From: Plotosus lineatus
Taxonomy: Eukaryota; Chordata; Actinopteri; Siluriformes; Plotosidae
DNA length: 64,000 nucleotides
Assembly (NCBI GenBank): GCA_024760905.1
Contig: CM045729.1
Coordinates: forward strand, 78,798,050 to 78,862,049
Reading direction: 5' to 3'
Both the position numbers and the translations under genes were made by a program. Of this stretch, positions 10,745 to 21,868 are shown one piece after another. Under the pieces are notes generated by a model, which was not told where the DNA came from, made no database searches, and worked only from the letters and a program-made list of their open reading frames with translations. Positions within the stretch are counted from its first letter, which is position 1, and the number at the start of each line of letters is the position of its first letter.

Positions 10745-12370
10745 AGATTGGCAGAACATTGGTCAAGATAAGTGCATGGTTATAGATGGGTGCAGCATCG
10801 TTAAAGATGGTACAACATTGTTAAAAATGGGTTAAACATCGTAAAATATCAGTACAACATTGTTAAAGATCAGTACAACATTGTTAAAGATGGGTTAAAC
10901 ATAATAAAATATCTGTACAATATTGTTAAAAATGGGTTAAACATTGTAAAATATCATTACAACATTGTTAAAGATCGGTAAAACATCATTAAAGATGGGA
11001 TAAACATCGTAAAATATCAGTACAACATTGTCAAAGATCGGTACAACATCGTTAAAGATGGGTTAAACATTGTAAAATATCAGTACAACATTGTTAAAGA
11101 TCGGTACAACATCATTAAAGATGGGTTAAACATCGTAAAATATCAGTACCACATTGTTAAAGATCAGTACAACATCGTTAAAGATGGGTTAAACATCATA
11201 AAATATATGATCAACATTGTTAAAAAAGGGTTAAACATTGTAAAATAGCCATACAATATTGTTAAAGATGGGTTAAACATCATAAAATATCAGTACAACA
11301 TTGTTAAAAATGGGTTAAACATCGTAAAATATCAGTACCACATTGTTAAAGATCGGTACAACATCATAAAATATCAGTACAACATTGTTAAAAATGGGTT
11401 AAACATCATAAAATATCAGTACAACATTGTTAAAGATCGGTACAACATCGTTAAAGATGGGTTAAACATCGTAAAATATCAGTACCACATTGTTAAAAAT
11501 GGGTTAAACATTGTAAAATAGCAGTACAACATTGTTAAAAATGGGTTAAACATCGTAAAATATCAGTACAACATTGTTAAAAATGGGTTAAACATCGTAA
11601 AATATCAGTACAACATTGTTAAAAATGGGTTAAACATCGTAAAATATCAGTACCACATTGTTAAAAATGGGTTAAACATCGTAAAATATCAGTACCACAT
11701 TGTTAAAAATGGGTTAAACATCGTAAAATATCAGTACCACATTGTTAAAAATGGGTTAAACATCGTAAAATATCAGTACAACATTGTTAAAAATGGGTTA
11801 AACATCATAAAATATCAGTACAACATTGTTAAAGATCGGTACAACATCGTTAAAGATGAGTTAAACATCGTAAAATATCAGTACCACATTGTTAAAAATG
11901 GGTTAAACATCGTAAAATATCAGTACAACATTGTTAAAAAATGGGTTAAACATCGTAAAATATCAGTACAACATTGTTAAAGATCGGTACAACATCGTAA
12001 AATATCAGTACAACATTGTTAAAAATGGGTTAAACATCATAAAATATCAGTACAACATTGTTAAAGATCAGTACAACATCGTTAAAGATGGGTTAAACAT
12101 CGTAAAATATCAGTACAACATTGTTAAAGATCGGTACAACATCGTTAAAGATGGGTTAAACATCGTAAAATATCAGTACCACATTGTTAAAGATCCGTAC
12201 AACATCGTTAAAAATGGGTTAAACATCGTAAAATATTGGTACAACATTGTTAAAGATCAGTACAACAATGTTAAAGAGCGGTACAATTTTAAAGATGGGT
12301 TAAACATCGTTAAAAATCGGTAAAACATGGTTAAAAATGGGTACAACATCATGAAAGATTGGTACATTAT
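10745..12370. repeat. 21-bp minisatellite with 42/63-bp higher-order units
   Basis: The array is built of 21-bp monomers of three kinds: CGTAAAATATCAGTACAACAT, TGTTAAAGATCGGTACAAC(AT) and CGTTAAAGATGGGTTAAAC(AT). They alternate as 42-bp pairs or 63-bp triplets, and divergence rises toward both edges. Since 21 is a multiple of three, one frame stays open for 130 codons (11931-12323) and reads as repeated NIVKYQY/NIVKNGL heptads. I take that frame as a by-product of the repeat. Confidence 0.95.
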
Positions 12371-12844
12371 CGTTAATGATGGATACAACATTGGTACAGA
12401 TCGGTTCAGCATTGGTACCCAATCGTATAATCCTACCTTTGCTCCCTGCTTTATCGCTCTACAAATGTTATTGTGAAGAAGTGCAATTTGTTTCCCTTAA
12501 ATTGGATACACATCACTTTACTTTCACAACTGCCATTGCCCTGCTCACCAGCAGCTAAAACAAAGTGCCACTATAATCTACATCAGAGATTTCCAACCCT
12601 GGTCCTGAAGAATCCCATTTTAGTGCCTCCCTGCCCTGTCACGCCCACTTCACGTTATGAAGAGCTTTGAATGAGTTAATTAGTGAAATTAATGAATTAG
12701 TGAGCGTCTTGGGAACAAGTGTGGGAAGATTATGATGCTGAAGTTGTTTTATGAGTCCAACGCTGATTTAAATGCTACATCCGTCTACAGTGTCTAAGGT
12801 CTGTGTGCCTTTTTGCCTTCACTCACTTCCTAATATGTCACGTC
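12371..12844. other. Mostly unassigned; possible hAT-like fragment
   Basis: At 12585-12605 the phrase TTTCCAACCCTGGTCCTGAA resembles one end of a dispersed teleost DNA-transposon repeat (usual form CCAACCCTGGTCCTGGAG). The rest is unassigned. Confidence 0.3.
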
Positions 12845-12847
12845 GCT

Positions 12848-13710
12848 AAAATTTAAAATAAGATAAGATACAGCTTTATTAATCTCACAATGGAGAAATT
12901 CACTGTTACAGGCTCTTGAGGTACCATCAGTAGGGGGTGCAAAAATAGATACCTATACAAACATACACACATACATATATATTATATAAGTAAATAAATA
13001 AATAGATACATAAATAGTATAAATTAATAAACAATAAAAGAAAAGAAGGGAACGGCTTTGTAGACTGGCCTATATCCAAGTGTATATGTATCTGAGGGCA
13101 GAGTAGATGGGTTGATATGGTTCACAGTCAGTGGGGTAGACGTGGTTGATTAAAGTGCACGGGGTTTTTATTGCACATAACCGGTATTTTCACAGACAGT
13201 TACAAAGTGGCGTTGTACAGTCTGACAGCGGTGGGAATGAACGACCTGCGGTAGCGCTCCTTCCTGCACTGAGGATGTCTCAGTCGTCCACTGAAGGAGC
13301 TACTCAGCTTCTCTACAGTCTGGTGCAGTGGGTGAGAGCTGTTGACCATGATGGATGTGAGCTTTGCTACCATCCTCCTCTCACTCACCTTCTCTACAGA
13401 GTCCAGTGGGCAGCCGAGGACAGAGCTGGCCCTCCTGACCAGCTTGTCCAGTCTCTTTCTGTCCCGCTCTGTGCTTCCCGGATCCCAGCAGATGGCAGTG
13501 TAGAGGATTGCAGAGGCTACCACAGAGTCATAAAAAGTCCTGAGCAGAGGTCTGCATACTCCGAAGGACCTGAGTCTCCTCAGGTGGAGGCGACTCTGGC
13601 CCTTCTTGTACAAGGCGTTGGTGTTGTGGGACCAGTCCAGTTTATTGTTAAGGTGAACGCCCAGGTATTTGAAACTGTCCACTGTCTCAATGTCCTGTCC
13701 CTGGATGTTC

Positions 13711-13713
<3 letters not shown>
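12848..13713 (-). mobile_element. L2-type LINE 3' end, 5'-truncated
   Basis: On the minus strand a 170-codon open frame (13712-13200) carries the C-terminal RT/connection region: FKYLGVHLNNKLDWSHNTNA, LYKKGQSRLHLRRLRSFGVC, LLRTFYDSVVASAILY, ICWDPGSTERDRKRLDKLVR and RRSFIPTAVRLYNATL. The 3' UTR follows and ends TTCTCCATTGTGAGATTAA, TAAAGCTGTATCTTATC (12860-12890), a standard terminus for these LINEs. It differs from the 6.2-kb copy, so it is a second subfamily. The truncated 5' end abuts a GT array at 13714-13750. Confidence 0.85.

Positions 13714-13750
<37 letters not shown>
13714..13750. repeat. (GT)n microsatellite
   Basis: About 18 TG units directly at the truncated 5' edge of the L2-type fragment. 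Confidence 0.95.
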
Positions 13751-13752
<2 letters not shown>

Positions 13753-14120
13753 GAGTGCTATTCTGAGGCATCACTGAATGAAAAAAAAAAATGCTCTGCA
13801 AATTTGCTTTCATTTATGCACGTGTATAGCTGGTGATTATTATTATTTTGAAAATGAGAAACAGTATAATTGGGGTATTTATATGTGAGCATGTACTGTA
13901 TACATAAATATGATGTGCTTCCGGAAAAGCTGCATGGTAATGTGTACCTGCATGTAGCATAAAACACAAGACTGGGCAAGACCCTTAGATGACGTGCCTT
14001 TACATGGCCGTCATATTACCGAGGACTACAATCGGTCATCCCATTAAGATGGGCATTGAGAATGTCATGTCTCAACTTGCTCCAACATGTGAAATAGTAT
14101 TTCTGAAACACATTGAACAA
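13751..14120. other. No recognisable feature
   Basis: Mixed sequence with no long frame and no repeat match in the window. Confidence 0.4.
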
Positions 14121-14124
14121 CATC

Positions 14125-14330
14125 TCACCTGGTGATGGTCTGCCAAGCTGTCCAGGGGGTACTCTGGTTTTCTACCACAGTCCAAAAATGCTGATTATGT
14201 GAATGGTTATGAGTGTTGACCACTGATGGTCTGGTGAGCTGTTTAGGGTGAACTTTATCTTTACTCAGGCTCGACTGGTTCACAACCCGAGTAGGAGTGA
14301 ATGGTTCAGCAAATGAATGAGTGAGAGTGA
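14125..14330 (+). repeat. V-SINE fragments, rearranged
   Basis: Core words TTTCTACCACAGTCCAAAAATG and two copies of the TGATGGTCTG(C/G).GAGCTGT tail motif, ending GCAAATGAATGAGTGAG. The tail motif before and after the core suggests a small internal duplication. Confidence 0.6.
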
Positions 14331-14897
14331 GTAAATAATGTATATTAAATCTCAACTGTTCAGAAGTGTAAACGTTTTGAGGTCTAGGCCACCAAGGGGT
14401 TGAAGGTTCTGTTTCAGGCAGTGAGCTCCAGATATTAAGATGTTGCTCAAGCTGATTCTGTTGTGATTCACAGACTACGGGCACAACGTGCTGACAGCAG
14501 AAACCTTTGGATCACATCATGCTTCAGTACGTTTATGAGATGTTCCTCATCGAGAATGCAACAGATTATAAAACCACAGTGAATGCTTGGATAGGAAGTT
14601 TGGTCCAGAATATAATCCTCAACTTCCTCTGATCAACAGTTTGAGCATGGACAGCATCTAATACCTTCAAGATACTGAACAAATGGAACAGAGCATCACA
14701 TGACCCCACATCCTCCAGTGTAACCAGCCTTCATTCTTGTTTTACACCTCATTTCTCACTCTGGGAGGGCGAGCGCTGGGAACGGCATGGAGTTGTTGTT
14801 CTGGTCTCTTGGCTGCCATTTATTTTATTCTTCTGGTGGAAAAGATCCTCAAACAGAATGACATGCTTTCTCTACAAGCACCTCAGTCATTGATTGC

Positions 14898-14898
<1 letters not shown>
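14331..14898. other. No recognisable feature
   Basis: Unique-looking sequence without a long open frame. Confidence 0.4.
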
Positions 14899-14961
<63 letters not shown>

Positions 14962-14962
14962 C

Positions 14963-15004
<42 letters not shown>
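14899..15004. repeat. (GT)n followed by (GA)n microsatellite
   Basis: GT from 14899 to about 14967, then GA from 14968 to 15003. Poly-A runs follow at 15103-15120 and 15181-15195. Confidence 0.95.
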
Positions 15005-15007
<3 letters not shown>

Positions 15008-15512
15008 ATGTAGCTCTAATAAACTCAAATCGAGAACCACACAAATTATTACAAATAAATTATATTAAGTCCAATCCAGTGTTGTTTGATTTAGGCTGGG
15101 TTAAAAAAAAAAAAAAAAAATCCATCATCAGCACCCGCAGCCAGAAATTTGCTTTATTTAATTTTTGGAAACTCACATGCAAAAAAAAAAAAAAATTCTC
15201 AGACGAGGTAAAACCAGCACAAACAGTGATACGGTGCTGAATGCTGTGATTGAGAGATCGGTTCAGTTCTGTTTGGAATAGTTGTGTTTTCTAAAGATTT
15301 GTGGACTGCAAGGCTGCTGTTCTGTAGACAGTTTTGGAGTTTATTCCATGTTCATGTAAAGGCGGCTCGTCTAGGGTGTACTGTAGCTGCTTTTGGGCTT
15401 CGACAGTCACCCCATTCTACTAGAACAAACAAACAAGCAAACAAAACAGGTGAAGCATTCGGGTCCTTCTGATAAACTGGGATTTTATATTCTGGTTTTA
15501 TCAGAATATTCG

Positions 15513-15825
15513 TGGGGCCGGTGGCGTAGTGGTTATGGTGCTGGGCTCATGATCGGGAGGTTGTGTGTTCAAACCCAGTTAAACACCCACTGTGCTAAGA
15601 CCCCTGGGCAAGGTCTCAACCACAAGTGTGCCTCTGTTCACCCAGCAGTATAACTGGGTTCCAGTAAAAATATACTGGGAAGGTAATTTGCGATGGACTA
15701 GCGTCCCATCCAGGAGGAGCTGTGGTCCTAGCCGCTACATGCTACGGAAACCGAGAATAAGCACTGGTCCGATGAGCCACTATGGCTCAGGTGTAAAAAG
15801 CCTGAAGAGACTATCAGAATATTCA
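15513..15825 (+). repeat. SINE-C copy (tRNA-derived)
   Basis: The head GGTGGCGTAGTGGTTATGG (A-box) and GTGTTCAAACCCAG (B-box) is followed by a body distinct from SINE-A/B and V-SINE: AGACCCCTGGGCAAGGTC, GCGATGGACTAGCGTCCCAT, CATGCTACGGAAACCGAGAA, GGCTCAGGTGTAAAAAGCCT. A second copy lies at 39579-39870. Confidence 0.75.
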
Positions 15826-15951
15826 GATTATCGAGAGGACTGAACATCTGCAGCTAATAAAAACAACAACAATACACAAATGTCAGGTTTTAATCAGTAC
15901 ACGCTGTGCTGTCATTCAATGTTTGATATTATTAACAGTAATAGGAGGGTC

Positions 15952-16275
15952 GGTGCTGGTGGTCCAGTGGTACGGTGCTGGATTACTGATCCCAAGGTCA
16001 GGGGTCCAATCCTGACTATCAGCGGGTTCATCACCTGGGTATCAATTGAGTTATCAAAGGCCGGCCATGTCGCTCACTGTCTATGGTGAGACGCTGTAAA
16101 AGAATCGTTGTGGACTTTCGTCAAAAGTGGGCTGCAATAGCCGTCAGCAAGTTTCTGCCCTGTGATGGCCTGGCGAGCCCTTTAGAGAAGCTGGCGCCCA
16201 TATCAGCCATTCTGAGATGGTTGCCATCCTCCCTGTGACTGTAATTAGGATGAAGCTGTTCAGAGAATGAATCAA
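15952..16275 (+). repeat. SINE-B copy
   Basis: Head GCTGGTGGTCCAGTGGTACGG, common body, and tail from GTGATGGCCTGGCGAGC to CAGAGAATGAATCAATG. It has scattered mutations. Confidence 0.8.
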
Positions 16276-16387
16276 TGCTGTTGCATCCTTTTACATTGAA
16301 TGGACTGGAATGAGTGACTCAGTTGAGACACGGCGTGAACATGCACAGCATTGGACATCATGTGATTAACAATTTGAGCTTGTTGTT

Positions 16388-16562
16388 AGGACGGCACGGT
16401 GGTGTTGAGGTGTACACGTCCATCTCACAGTAAGGAGGGCCTGGGTTACCTCTGTGTGGAGTTTGCATGTCCTCCCCATGCTTGAGTAGGGTTTCCTCTG
16501 GGTACTCCGGTTTCCTCCAACAGTCCAGTCATGCACATTGAGCTAATTGATTGTTCCACATT

Positions 16563-16632
<70 letters not shown>

Positions 16633-16770
16633 CTTGGCCTTGCAATAATCTATTGAGCTATTCAGTGTGTACCTCACCTTCGTTCAGTGTCAGCTCAGAT
16701 AGGCTCCACCCTCCCCGCAACAATAATAGAGGTTAGCAGTTCAGCAATAAGTGAGTGAGTGAGAGTTAAA
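16388..16770 (+). repeat. V-SINE copy containing a (GT)n array
   Basis: Core GTGTGGAGTTTGCATGTCC ... GGGTACTCCGGTTTCCTCC, then a GT array (16566-16628) grown from the GGTGTGAGTGTG region of the SINE, then the tail ending AATAAGTGAGTGAGTGAG. The array shows how V-SINE bodies seed GT microsatellites. Confidence 0.8.
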
Positions 16771-16774
16771 GCTT

Positions 16775-17135
16775 AGGCTGGCACTTGTGCCGTAGTGGTT
16801 ATTCCGTCGACCCCACAGCAAGAAGGCTCTGGGTTCCAGTCCCTGGCTCACAATGGGCATCTCTAGATGAGGTGAACATATTCGTCCCATGTGTACATGG
16901 GTTTCTTCCAGGTAGTCTGTTTTCCTCCCATAGTCCAAAGACATGCACATTATACTAATTGGCTGTTTCAAATTGCCCCGAGGTGTGAGTGTCAGTGTAT
17001 TTCCTGTGTGTTTTGGCCTGTGGTGTTCTGGTGAGTTGTTCAGGGAGCATGCTGTCTTCGCTTAGTGTCGGTTGAGATAGACTCCAGCTTCTCAGTGGTC
17101 GTAATAGGATTAAGTGTTTTGGCAAATGGGTGAGA
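16775..17135 (+). repeat. V-SINE copy
   Basis: Words GCCGTAGTGGTTATTCCG (A-box), CAGCAAGAAGGCTCTGGG, CCTCCCATAGTCCAAAGACA and a degraded 3' tail. It lies head-to-tail with the preceding V-SINE. Confidence 0.75.
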
Positions 17136-17163
17136 GAGTTTGTGTGTCTGTTAGTGTTTACTG

Positions 17164-17290
17164 TAATGGTTCTTTTACATGCCTCTCACCATAGACAGTG
17201 ACAGACATGGCCCGCCTTTGATAACCCAGTGAGCTGCACTGGGGGGACAGTGACAACCTTGTGGAGAGTGGGACTCGAACCCCCAATCTT
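17164..17290 (-). repeat. SINE-A/B head and body fragment
   Basis: Only the 5' half remains, on the minus strand, from the B-box (GGGGTTCGAGTCCCAC in reverse, about 17265-17280) to TGTAAAAGAACCATT. Without the 3' tail its subtype cannot be told. Confidence 0.75.
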
Positions 17291-17760
17291 ACTTATGCGC
17301 ACATCTTACCATAAATGCAATAGAACACGGACATGACTGAATTAAATGGAAAAAACCCAATCCCTCTCTGGCGGTGATCTGATCTTTGAAATTCACTCAA
17401 GATCAAAGTAAACCGTTTCATTTAAAAGTCCACATATGGTCTTCAATTAATGTTCCAAAGTCTATCAGAACTTGTTTTGAAATTATAAATGCTCTTACTT
17501 TAACCTTTGACCTAATCATCCTCAGGACTCACGGAGGGTGGTGTCCCCACCAATTTTGGTGACATAGATGTGGTCTGGATTTTATTCGCAGAAAAACTAA
17601 ACAGATGACCAAACAAGAAAGAATGAAAGAGATTTTTGTCAACTGTTGCATGAACAATGAAAATCAGTTCAGCAGAAATTATCGAAGCAGGCGCACAAAA
17701 GACAACTTAGAACCTACACCAATATGTACATGTGCATTATACCTACAAACACATCATCAC
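17291..17760. other. No recognisable feature
   Basis: Unique-looking sequence; no frame or repeat that I can place. Confidence 0.4.
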
Positions 17761-17761
17761 C

Positions 17762-17995
17762 ATTCATTTATTGTAACCACATAATTTTAATAATATGTGG
17801 CTAGCGCTCATCCCAACCGACTCTGGGCGAGGGCAGAGTACACGCTGGACAGCCACGGCCACACAGGACAGAAACACACTGACGGTACAGCTACTCTTGT
17901 CGAAAGCCAGCAATGCGTCTTTTACATGAACCTCACACCATAGACAGTGAGAGACATGGCCGGCCTTTGATAACCCAGTTAGCTCCACTGAAATC
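17762..17995 (-). repeat. SINE-B copy lacking the head
   Basis: The minus-strand tail and body are present (CATTCATTTATTGTAACC ... GGGCGAGGGCAGAGTACAC ... CTGTCGAAAGCCAGCAATG-type words). The head side stops at the SINE body and abuts CA/TA arrays (18001-18048). Confidence 0.75.
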
Positions 17996-17997
17996 TA

Positions 17998-18049
<52 letters not shown>

Positions 18050-18050
18050 C

Positions 18051-19119
18051 CAATGCTCCCCAACTTACATTTTTGCTGGTTCCGGACGGCTGAACGTAAA
18101 GGGGAAAAAAAAACGTAAGTTGTTACTGTATGTTCCAGTGACGTATGATGCTCATACTGTACTATACATCCATAAATACCATTATCGTATCTCATAAAAC
18201 ACCCCTAAATCAATTATTATAAACATAACATTGTAAAATAATATCAACATTAATTTTGAATAAATTAAATTCAAGCAAAATAATTTCAAATAGATACATT
18301 TTAATCAAATTGATTAATCAAATATCAAATACAGTATCAAATATCATCTTTAACATTCTCTTTGATGCGATCTTTCTGCTTGTAAATGGTTCTGATGGTC
18401 GAAGTATGACCATCCAGATGACTTTGCATGAAGCTGAGCCGAGTCACTTTACATTAAGCTTAAAACAGTCAATCAACGCTTAAAATATGTGAGGTGTAGT
18501 TCACTTGCTTGTGCTTGAGACAAAGCACTGATTATATGGACTTCCGGTCTTTCAAGTGAGCAAGGGCACTGTTGAAAACTTGTTTAGTACTCAGCCTGCA
18601 CTGATGTGAATCACCAGCAGAGTGGAGAGTTTTCTTTCTTTTCTGGATTCGGGTTTTCATTCATTTATTTTTTTTTGGGGGGGTCTTTTTTTCAAAGTTG
18701 TCAGTATATGTGTGTGTTAGGTTTTTTTTTGTCCTTGTCTTATATTTGTCCATTTCATTTTGCTGTTCTTTTTTCGTTTTTTTCTCTTTGCTTAACTGCC
18801 GGAAAACTTCCACCCATGCTACTAGGCTTATGCTTCTGACCAACCATATTTTCTTAGGGTTACAAAAGTCCACAAAACAGTGTAAACACAAAGATCACAG
18901 AAACAATGGCTTAACACAAGGGTAACATGCAGTGAACTGGGAGGCACGTTCAGTCCGTCGTTTGTAAACAATGGACGCAGAATCATTACGTCATTGCGTC
19001 ATTAGATCAGCGTACTATGTAGGTACGTCTCGTACTCAAAATTTGACATAATTTTTAAATAAAAACAATGTAAAATCGAAAAAATGCAAAATGGATGAAC
19101 GTAAGTCTGGGAGCGTCTC
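18051..19119 (-). mobile_element. P2 element (pogo/Tigger-like), 1.07 kb deletion derivative
   Basis: The left end AATGCTCCCCAACTTAC and, reversed, the right end AGACGCTCCCAGACTTACG match as inverted repeats. The right part, on the minus strand, carries the transposase start codon context ATGGTTGGTCAGAAGC (about 18840), the same as at 41760. Only about 9 codons remain before divergence, so it is non-autonomous. It is shared with 50704-51355. It sits directly beside P1 with one TA (19120-19121) between them. Confidence 0.75.
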
Positions 19120-19689
19120 TACAGTGAAACCTCACTTTTCATGGTTAATGGGGACTGAGACCCTCACAAAGTAGGATCAACCCCTCTGACTGACGTATAC
19201 AGTAGGCCCTTGACTATTCACAGTTTTGCACTCGCGCCTGCAATATTTATGGATTGCCGAGCAGCTGTTACGTGATTCAAATTCAGCCAATGGCTGTCTT
19301 ACTTCCTGCTGATTGGTTGAGATGATGTATATGCCCCTTTTTCCTCATTCGCACACAAGTTGTTTTTTTAGTGTGTTTTAATTACCAGTTAGGCTCTATG
19401 ATGCCACTCAAACGCCGCCTAAGCACCAAAAAAAGGTAATGACATTGGATATCTCTTCTGAAGAAATAAGACTTTCTCCTGAAGAAACGACAGTTTCCTC
19501 TGAAGTGCCTGAACGAATAATCATCTGAACTGTTGTAAAGTAGTTTTGTATGAAAGTCTTTTTCAATTATTATTCCAGTACAGCACCTAAGTTAATGTTT
19601 AGAATGTTTGTGTGTGTGATTTTATGTACTGTGTAATGCATATTTATCCTATGGTTTTTTATCCAATTGATTACACTTTGATTTTGACG

Positions 19690-19905
19690 GCTGTGTTCTC
19701 TAAATCTCCCCGCTCCAGCTGAGGGGCGTAGCTGAGCTGCTCGGGCTGATTGCAGCAGTGCACACCTAAATTCATTCCTCTCATCTACTCCCTATAAACA
19801 CAAGCACGCCCACCTCTGCACCAGACGATTGTCTCACATCACGTCCCTGCTTCCTTGTGTTCTCTCAGGCTCCTGGTTCCCGTGCTTCGTCATAGGTACT
19901 GTATT
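19690..19905 (+). repeat. LTR-like fragment within P4
   Basis: Sequence with CTCCCTATAAACACAAGC (TATA-like), then CAGACGATTGTCTCAC and CCTTGTGTTCTC..CTCCTGGTTCC resembles the U3/R part of fish LTRs and, in style, the segment at 1-329. Similarity is by phrase only. Confidence 0.25.
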
Positions 19906-20037
19906 TAAAGTGTGTGTGCTCTGCTTAAGTGATTCATGCACAAATAAGTGTGATGTGACGTAATGAACTTTCACCCAGAATGTTCATTATGTCATTACGT
20001 CACACTTTTTTGTTCTTTATATATTATATACATATGA

Positions 20038-20101
20038 TGTAGTAATAATTAAGTGAAAACTTTAAATTTGTACTGTGATATTTATTGATTTTATACATCT
20101 G

Positions 20102-20157
<56 letters not shown>

Positions 20158-20220
20158 TATAAATTTTTATCAATAAATATCACAGTACAAAATTAAAAGG
20201 TTTTTTACTTAAGTACTACA
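20038..20220. repeat. 52-bp inverted repeat around a TA array
   Basis: Arms 20038-20089 and 20169-20220 are reverse complements with a few mismatches. The inner 20 bp (TACTGTGATATTTATTGAT) is identical. The loop is an (AT)n array of about 45 bp plus flanks. It lies within P4. Confidence 0.85.
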
Positions 20221-20493
20221 TTAATACTGTATTAATGAGTAAGACTCTATAGAATGTGTTTGAGAACCATATTTTAGGCATGTAATATGATACATAGGGT
20301 TTTACTTCCGGGTACAGAACTCGCAGATTATCTTGATTCGGAGGAGTGGCGAATAACGTATGTACATATATATGTGTATATAATATCAATAAATGCATAT
20401 TCAACACTATAACTGCTGATAATAACAATTAAACATTCAACAATAATGCATAAGATGTAAATAAAATGTAAATACACACACATACAGATGTGC

Positions 20494-20497
<4 letters not shown>

Positions 20498-20560
<63 letters not shown>
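20498..20560. repeat. (TA)n microsatellite
   Basis: About 31 TA units at the broken right side of the split P1 element. Confidence 0.95.
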
Positions 20561-20563
<3 letters not shown>

Positions 20564-20733
20564 TATATATTACCTATATGTACACATATACTGTATCCCA
20601 TATACACCTTTCTGTCTATTCATATATTCATACATATACAGACAAAAAGAAATGCACTTGATTACAGTACCAGCACCAAGCCTGTGTGGAGGAAATTAAT
20701 AATAGTGAGTATTCAATAAACAGGATACAATAA

Positions 20734-21086
20734 GGGCAGTGGTGGCCTGGGTTAAAGGGCACTGGATTGCTAATCCTAAAGTTGGGGGTTCGAGTCCCAC
20801 TCTCCACAAGGTTGTCACTGTCCCCCCCAGTGCAGATAACTGGGCTATCAAAGGCCTGCCATATCTCTCACTGTCTATGGTGAGAGGTTCATGTAAAAGA
20901 ACAAGTGCTGATTTTCATAAAGAGTGGCTGCAAAGCTGTCAGCGTGTTTTTCTCCCTTGCCAAAGGGTTGTGTCAGGAAGGGAATCCGATGTTTAAAAAC
21001 TATGCCAAATCAAACATGTGAATCTGACGATTTTCTGTGGCAACCCCTTAAAAAAAAGGGAAAAAGACAAAAGGAAAAGAAGAAGA
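20734..21086 (+). repeat. Full-length SINE-A with about 20-bp target-site duplication
   Basis: Head GGGCAGTGGTGGCCTGGGTT, B-box GGGTTCGAGTCCCAC, common body, then the RTE-like tail (TTGTGTCAGGAAGGGAATCC; TTTCTGTGGCAACCCCTT; AAAAGGAAAAGAAGAAGA). Direct repeats at 20714-20733 and 21087-21106 (CAATAAACAG, then GATACAATAA or AATACAATAA) differ at one position and fix both ends. Confidence 0.92.
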
Positions 21087-21106
21087 CAATAAACAGAATA
21101 CAATAA

Positions 21107-21640
21107 AGCTGTAGCTGCTCTTCACTCTTCTGTCCACTAGATGTCAGTGATGTGTATGCTAAACTGCAGTGAAACGTTTTGCCCTTTCTCATTGAATCAT
21201 TTCAGGACTGACTCATTAATAAACTCAAAGGGACCAAATTAATTTTTTAAGTGAATTTCCTTAATTCTCCCATCATCAATCCACATGAAACCACTTACCC
21301 TCTGACCGTGCGCAATCAAACTAGCACACACCTCTTCAAACTCCTCAGATATTGAGCGAAAGCTCAATCTGATTTGTGGTGTTACAGAAAATTAATCACA
21401 AGCCATCAGCTCATGCAGTCATTTGTAGACTAACACTGTTTGGCTACAGAACAAAACCCTTCAAAACCAGCTGGCGGCAACAAAAAAATACATAATTTCA
21501 GGTGATTATATGAATTGATGTTATCACAGCTTGACTGATAATCATCAACTCAGTTGTATTAAAGTGGTATAGAAGCCTTATTTGGATTATAGCAACTTTA
21601 TTCATTCACTTTGTAACTACTTTATCTTTTATTAGGGTAA
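21107..21640. other. No recognisable feature
   Basis: Unique-looking sequence without long frames. Confidence 0.4.
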
Positions 21641-21868
21641 CAGAGGGGCAGTGGTGGCCTAAGTTGGCCCGGCATGCCTCTCAGTCTATGGTGTGAGGCT
21701 GTAAAAGAACCATTGCTGACTTTCGTCAAGAGTAGCTGCATAGCTGTCAGTGTGTTTGATGGCCTGGTAAGCTGTCCAGGGGGTACTCTGCACTTGCCCC
21801 AAGTCGACTGGGATGGGTTCCAGCCTCCCCGCAACCTCAATTAGGATCAAGCAGTTCAGAAAATGAAT
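21641..21868 (+). repeat. SINE-B with internal deletion
   Basis: It begins GGGGCAGTGGTGGCCTAAG and jumps straight to GGCCCGGCATGCCTCTCAG, so the B-box and the front of the body are deleted. The normal SINE-B tail follows (TGGCCTGGTAAGCTGTCCAG ... CAGAAAATGAATGAATT). Confidence 0.8.

Larger units (their letters stand above)
19200..20358 (+). mobile_element. P4 element (pogo/Tigger-like) nested in P1
   Basis: It begins CAGTAGGCCCTTGACTATTC at a TA. Near 19399 a start-like frame reads MMPLKRRLSTKKR before a stop; a lysine/arginine-rich N-terminus of this kind is usual in Tigger-type transposases. The rest of the coding region is deleted. A second shorter P4 lies at 63750-64000. The right terminus is poorly preserved; the boundary comes from where P1 resumes. 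Confidence 0.65.
19122..20500 (+). mobile_element. P1 MITE split by P4
   Basis: The left part (19122-19199) matches P1: CAGTGAAACCTCACTTTTCA, GTTAATGGGGACTGAGACCC and CTGACTGACGTATA. The P1 sequence resumes at 20361 with ATATGTGTATATAATATCAA and GCATAAGATGTAAATAAAAT. The intervening 1.16 kb is P4, with TA at both junctions (19198-19199 and 20359-20360). The P1 right end is lost in the TA array at 20498-20560. Confidence 0.8.

Noticed and set aside
11931..12323. 130-codon frame of NIVKYQY/NIVKNGL heptads as a repetitive protein gene
   Set aside because: It lies wholly inside the 21-bp minisatellite; an open frame is expected from a period divisible by three with no in-frame stop.
13146..13715. 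189-codon plus-strand frame
   Set aside because: Antisense of the L2-type C-terminal domain on the minus strand.
20734..20810. tRNA gene in the SINE-A head
   Set aside because: A- and B-box-like strings are present, but there is no cloverleaf with an intact acceptor stem, and the unit recurs as a SINE head across the window.
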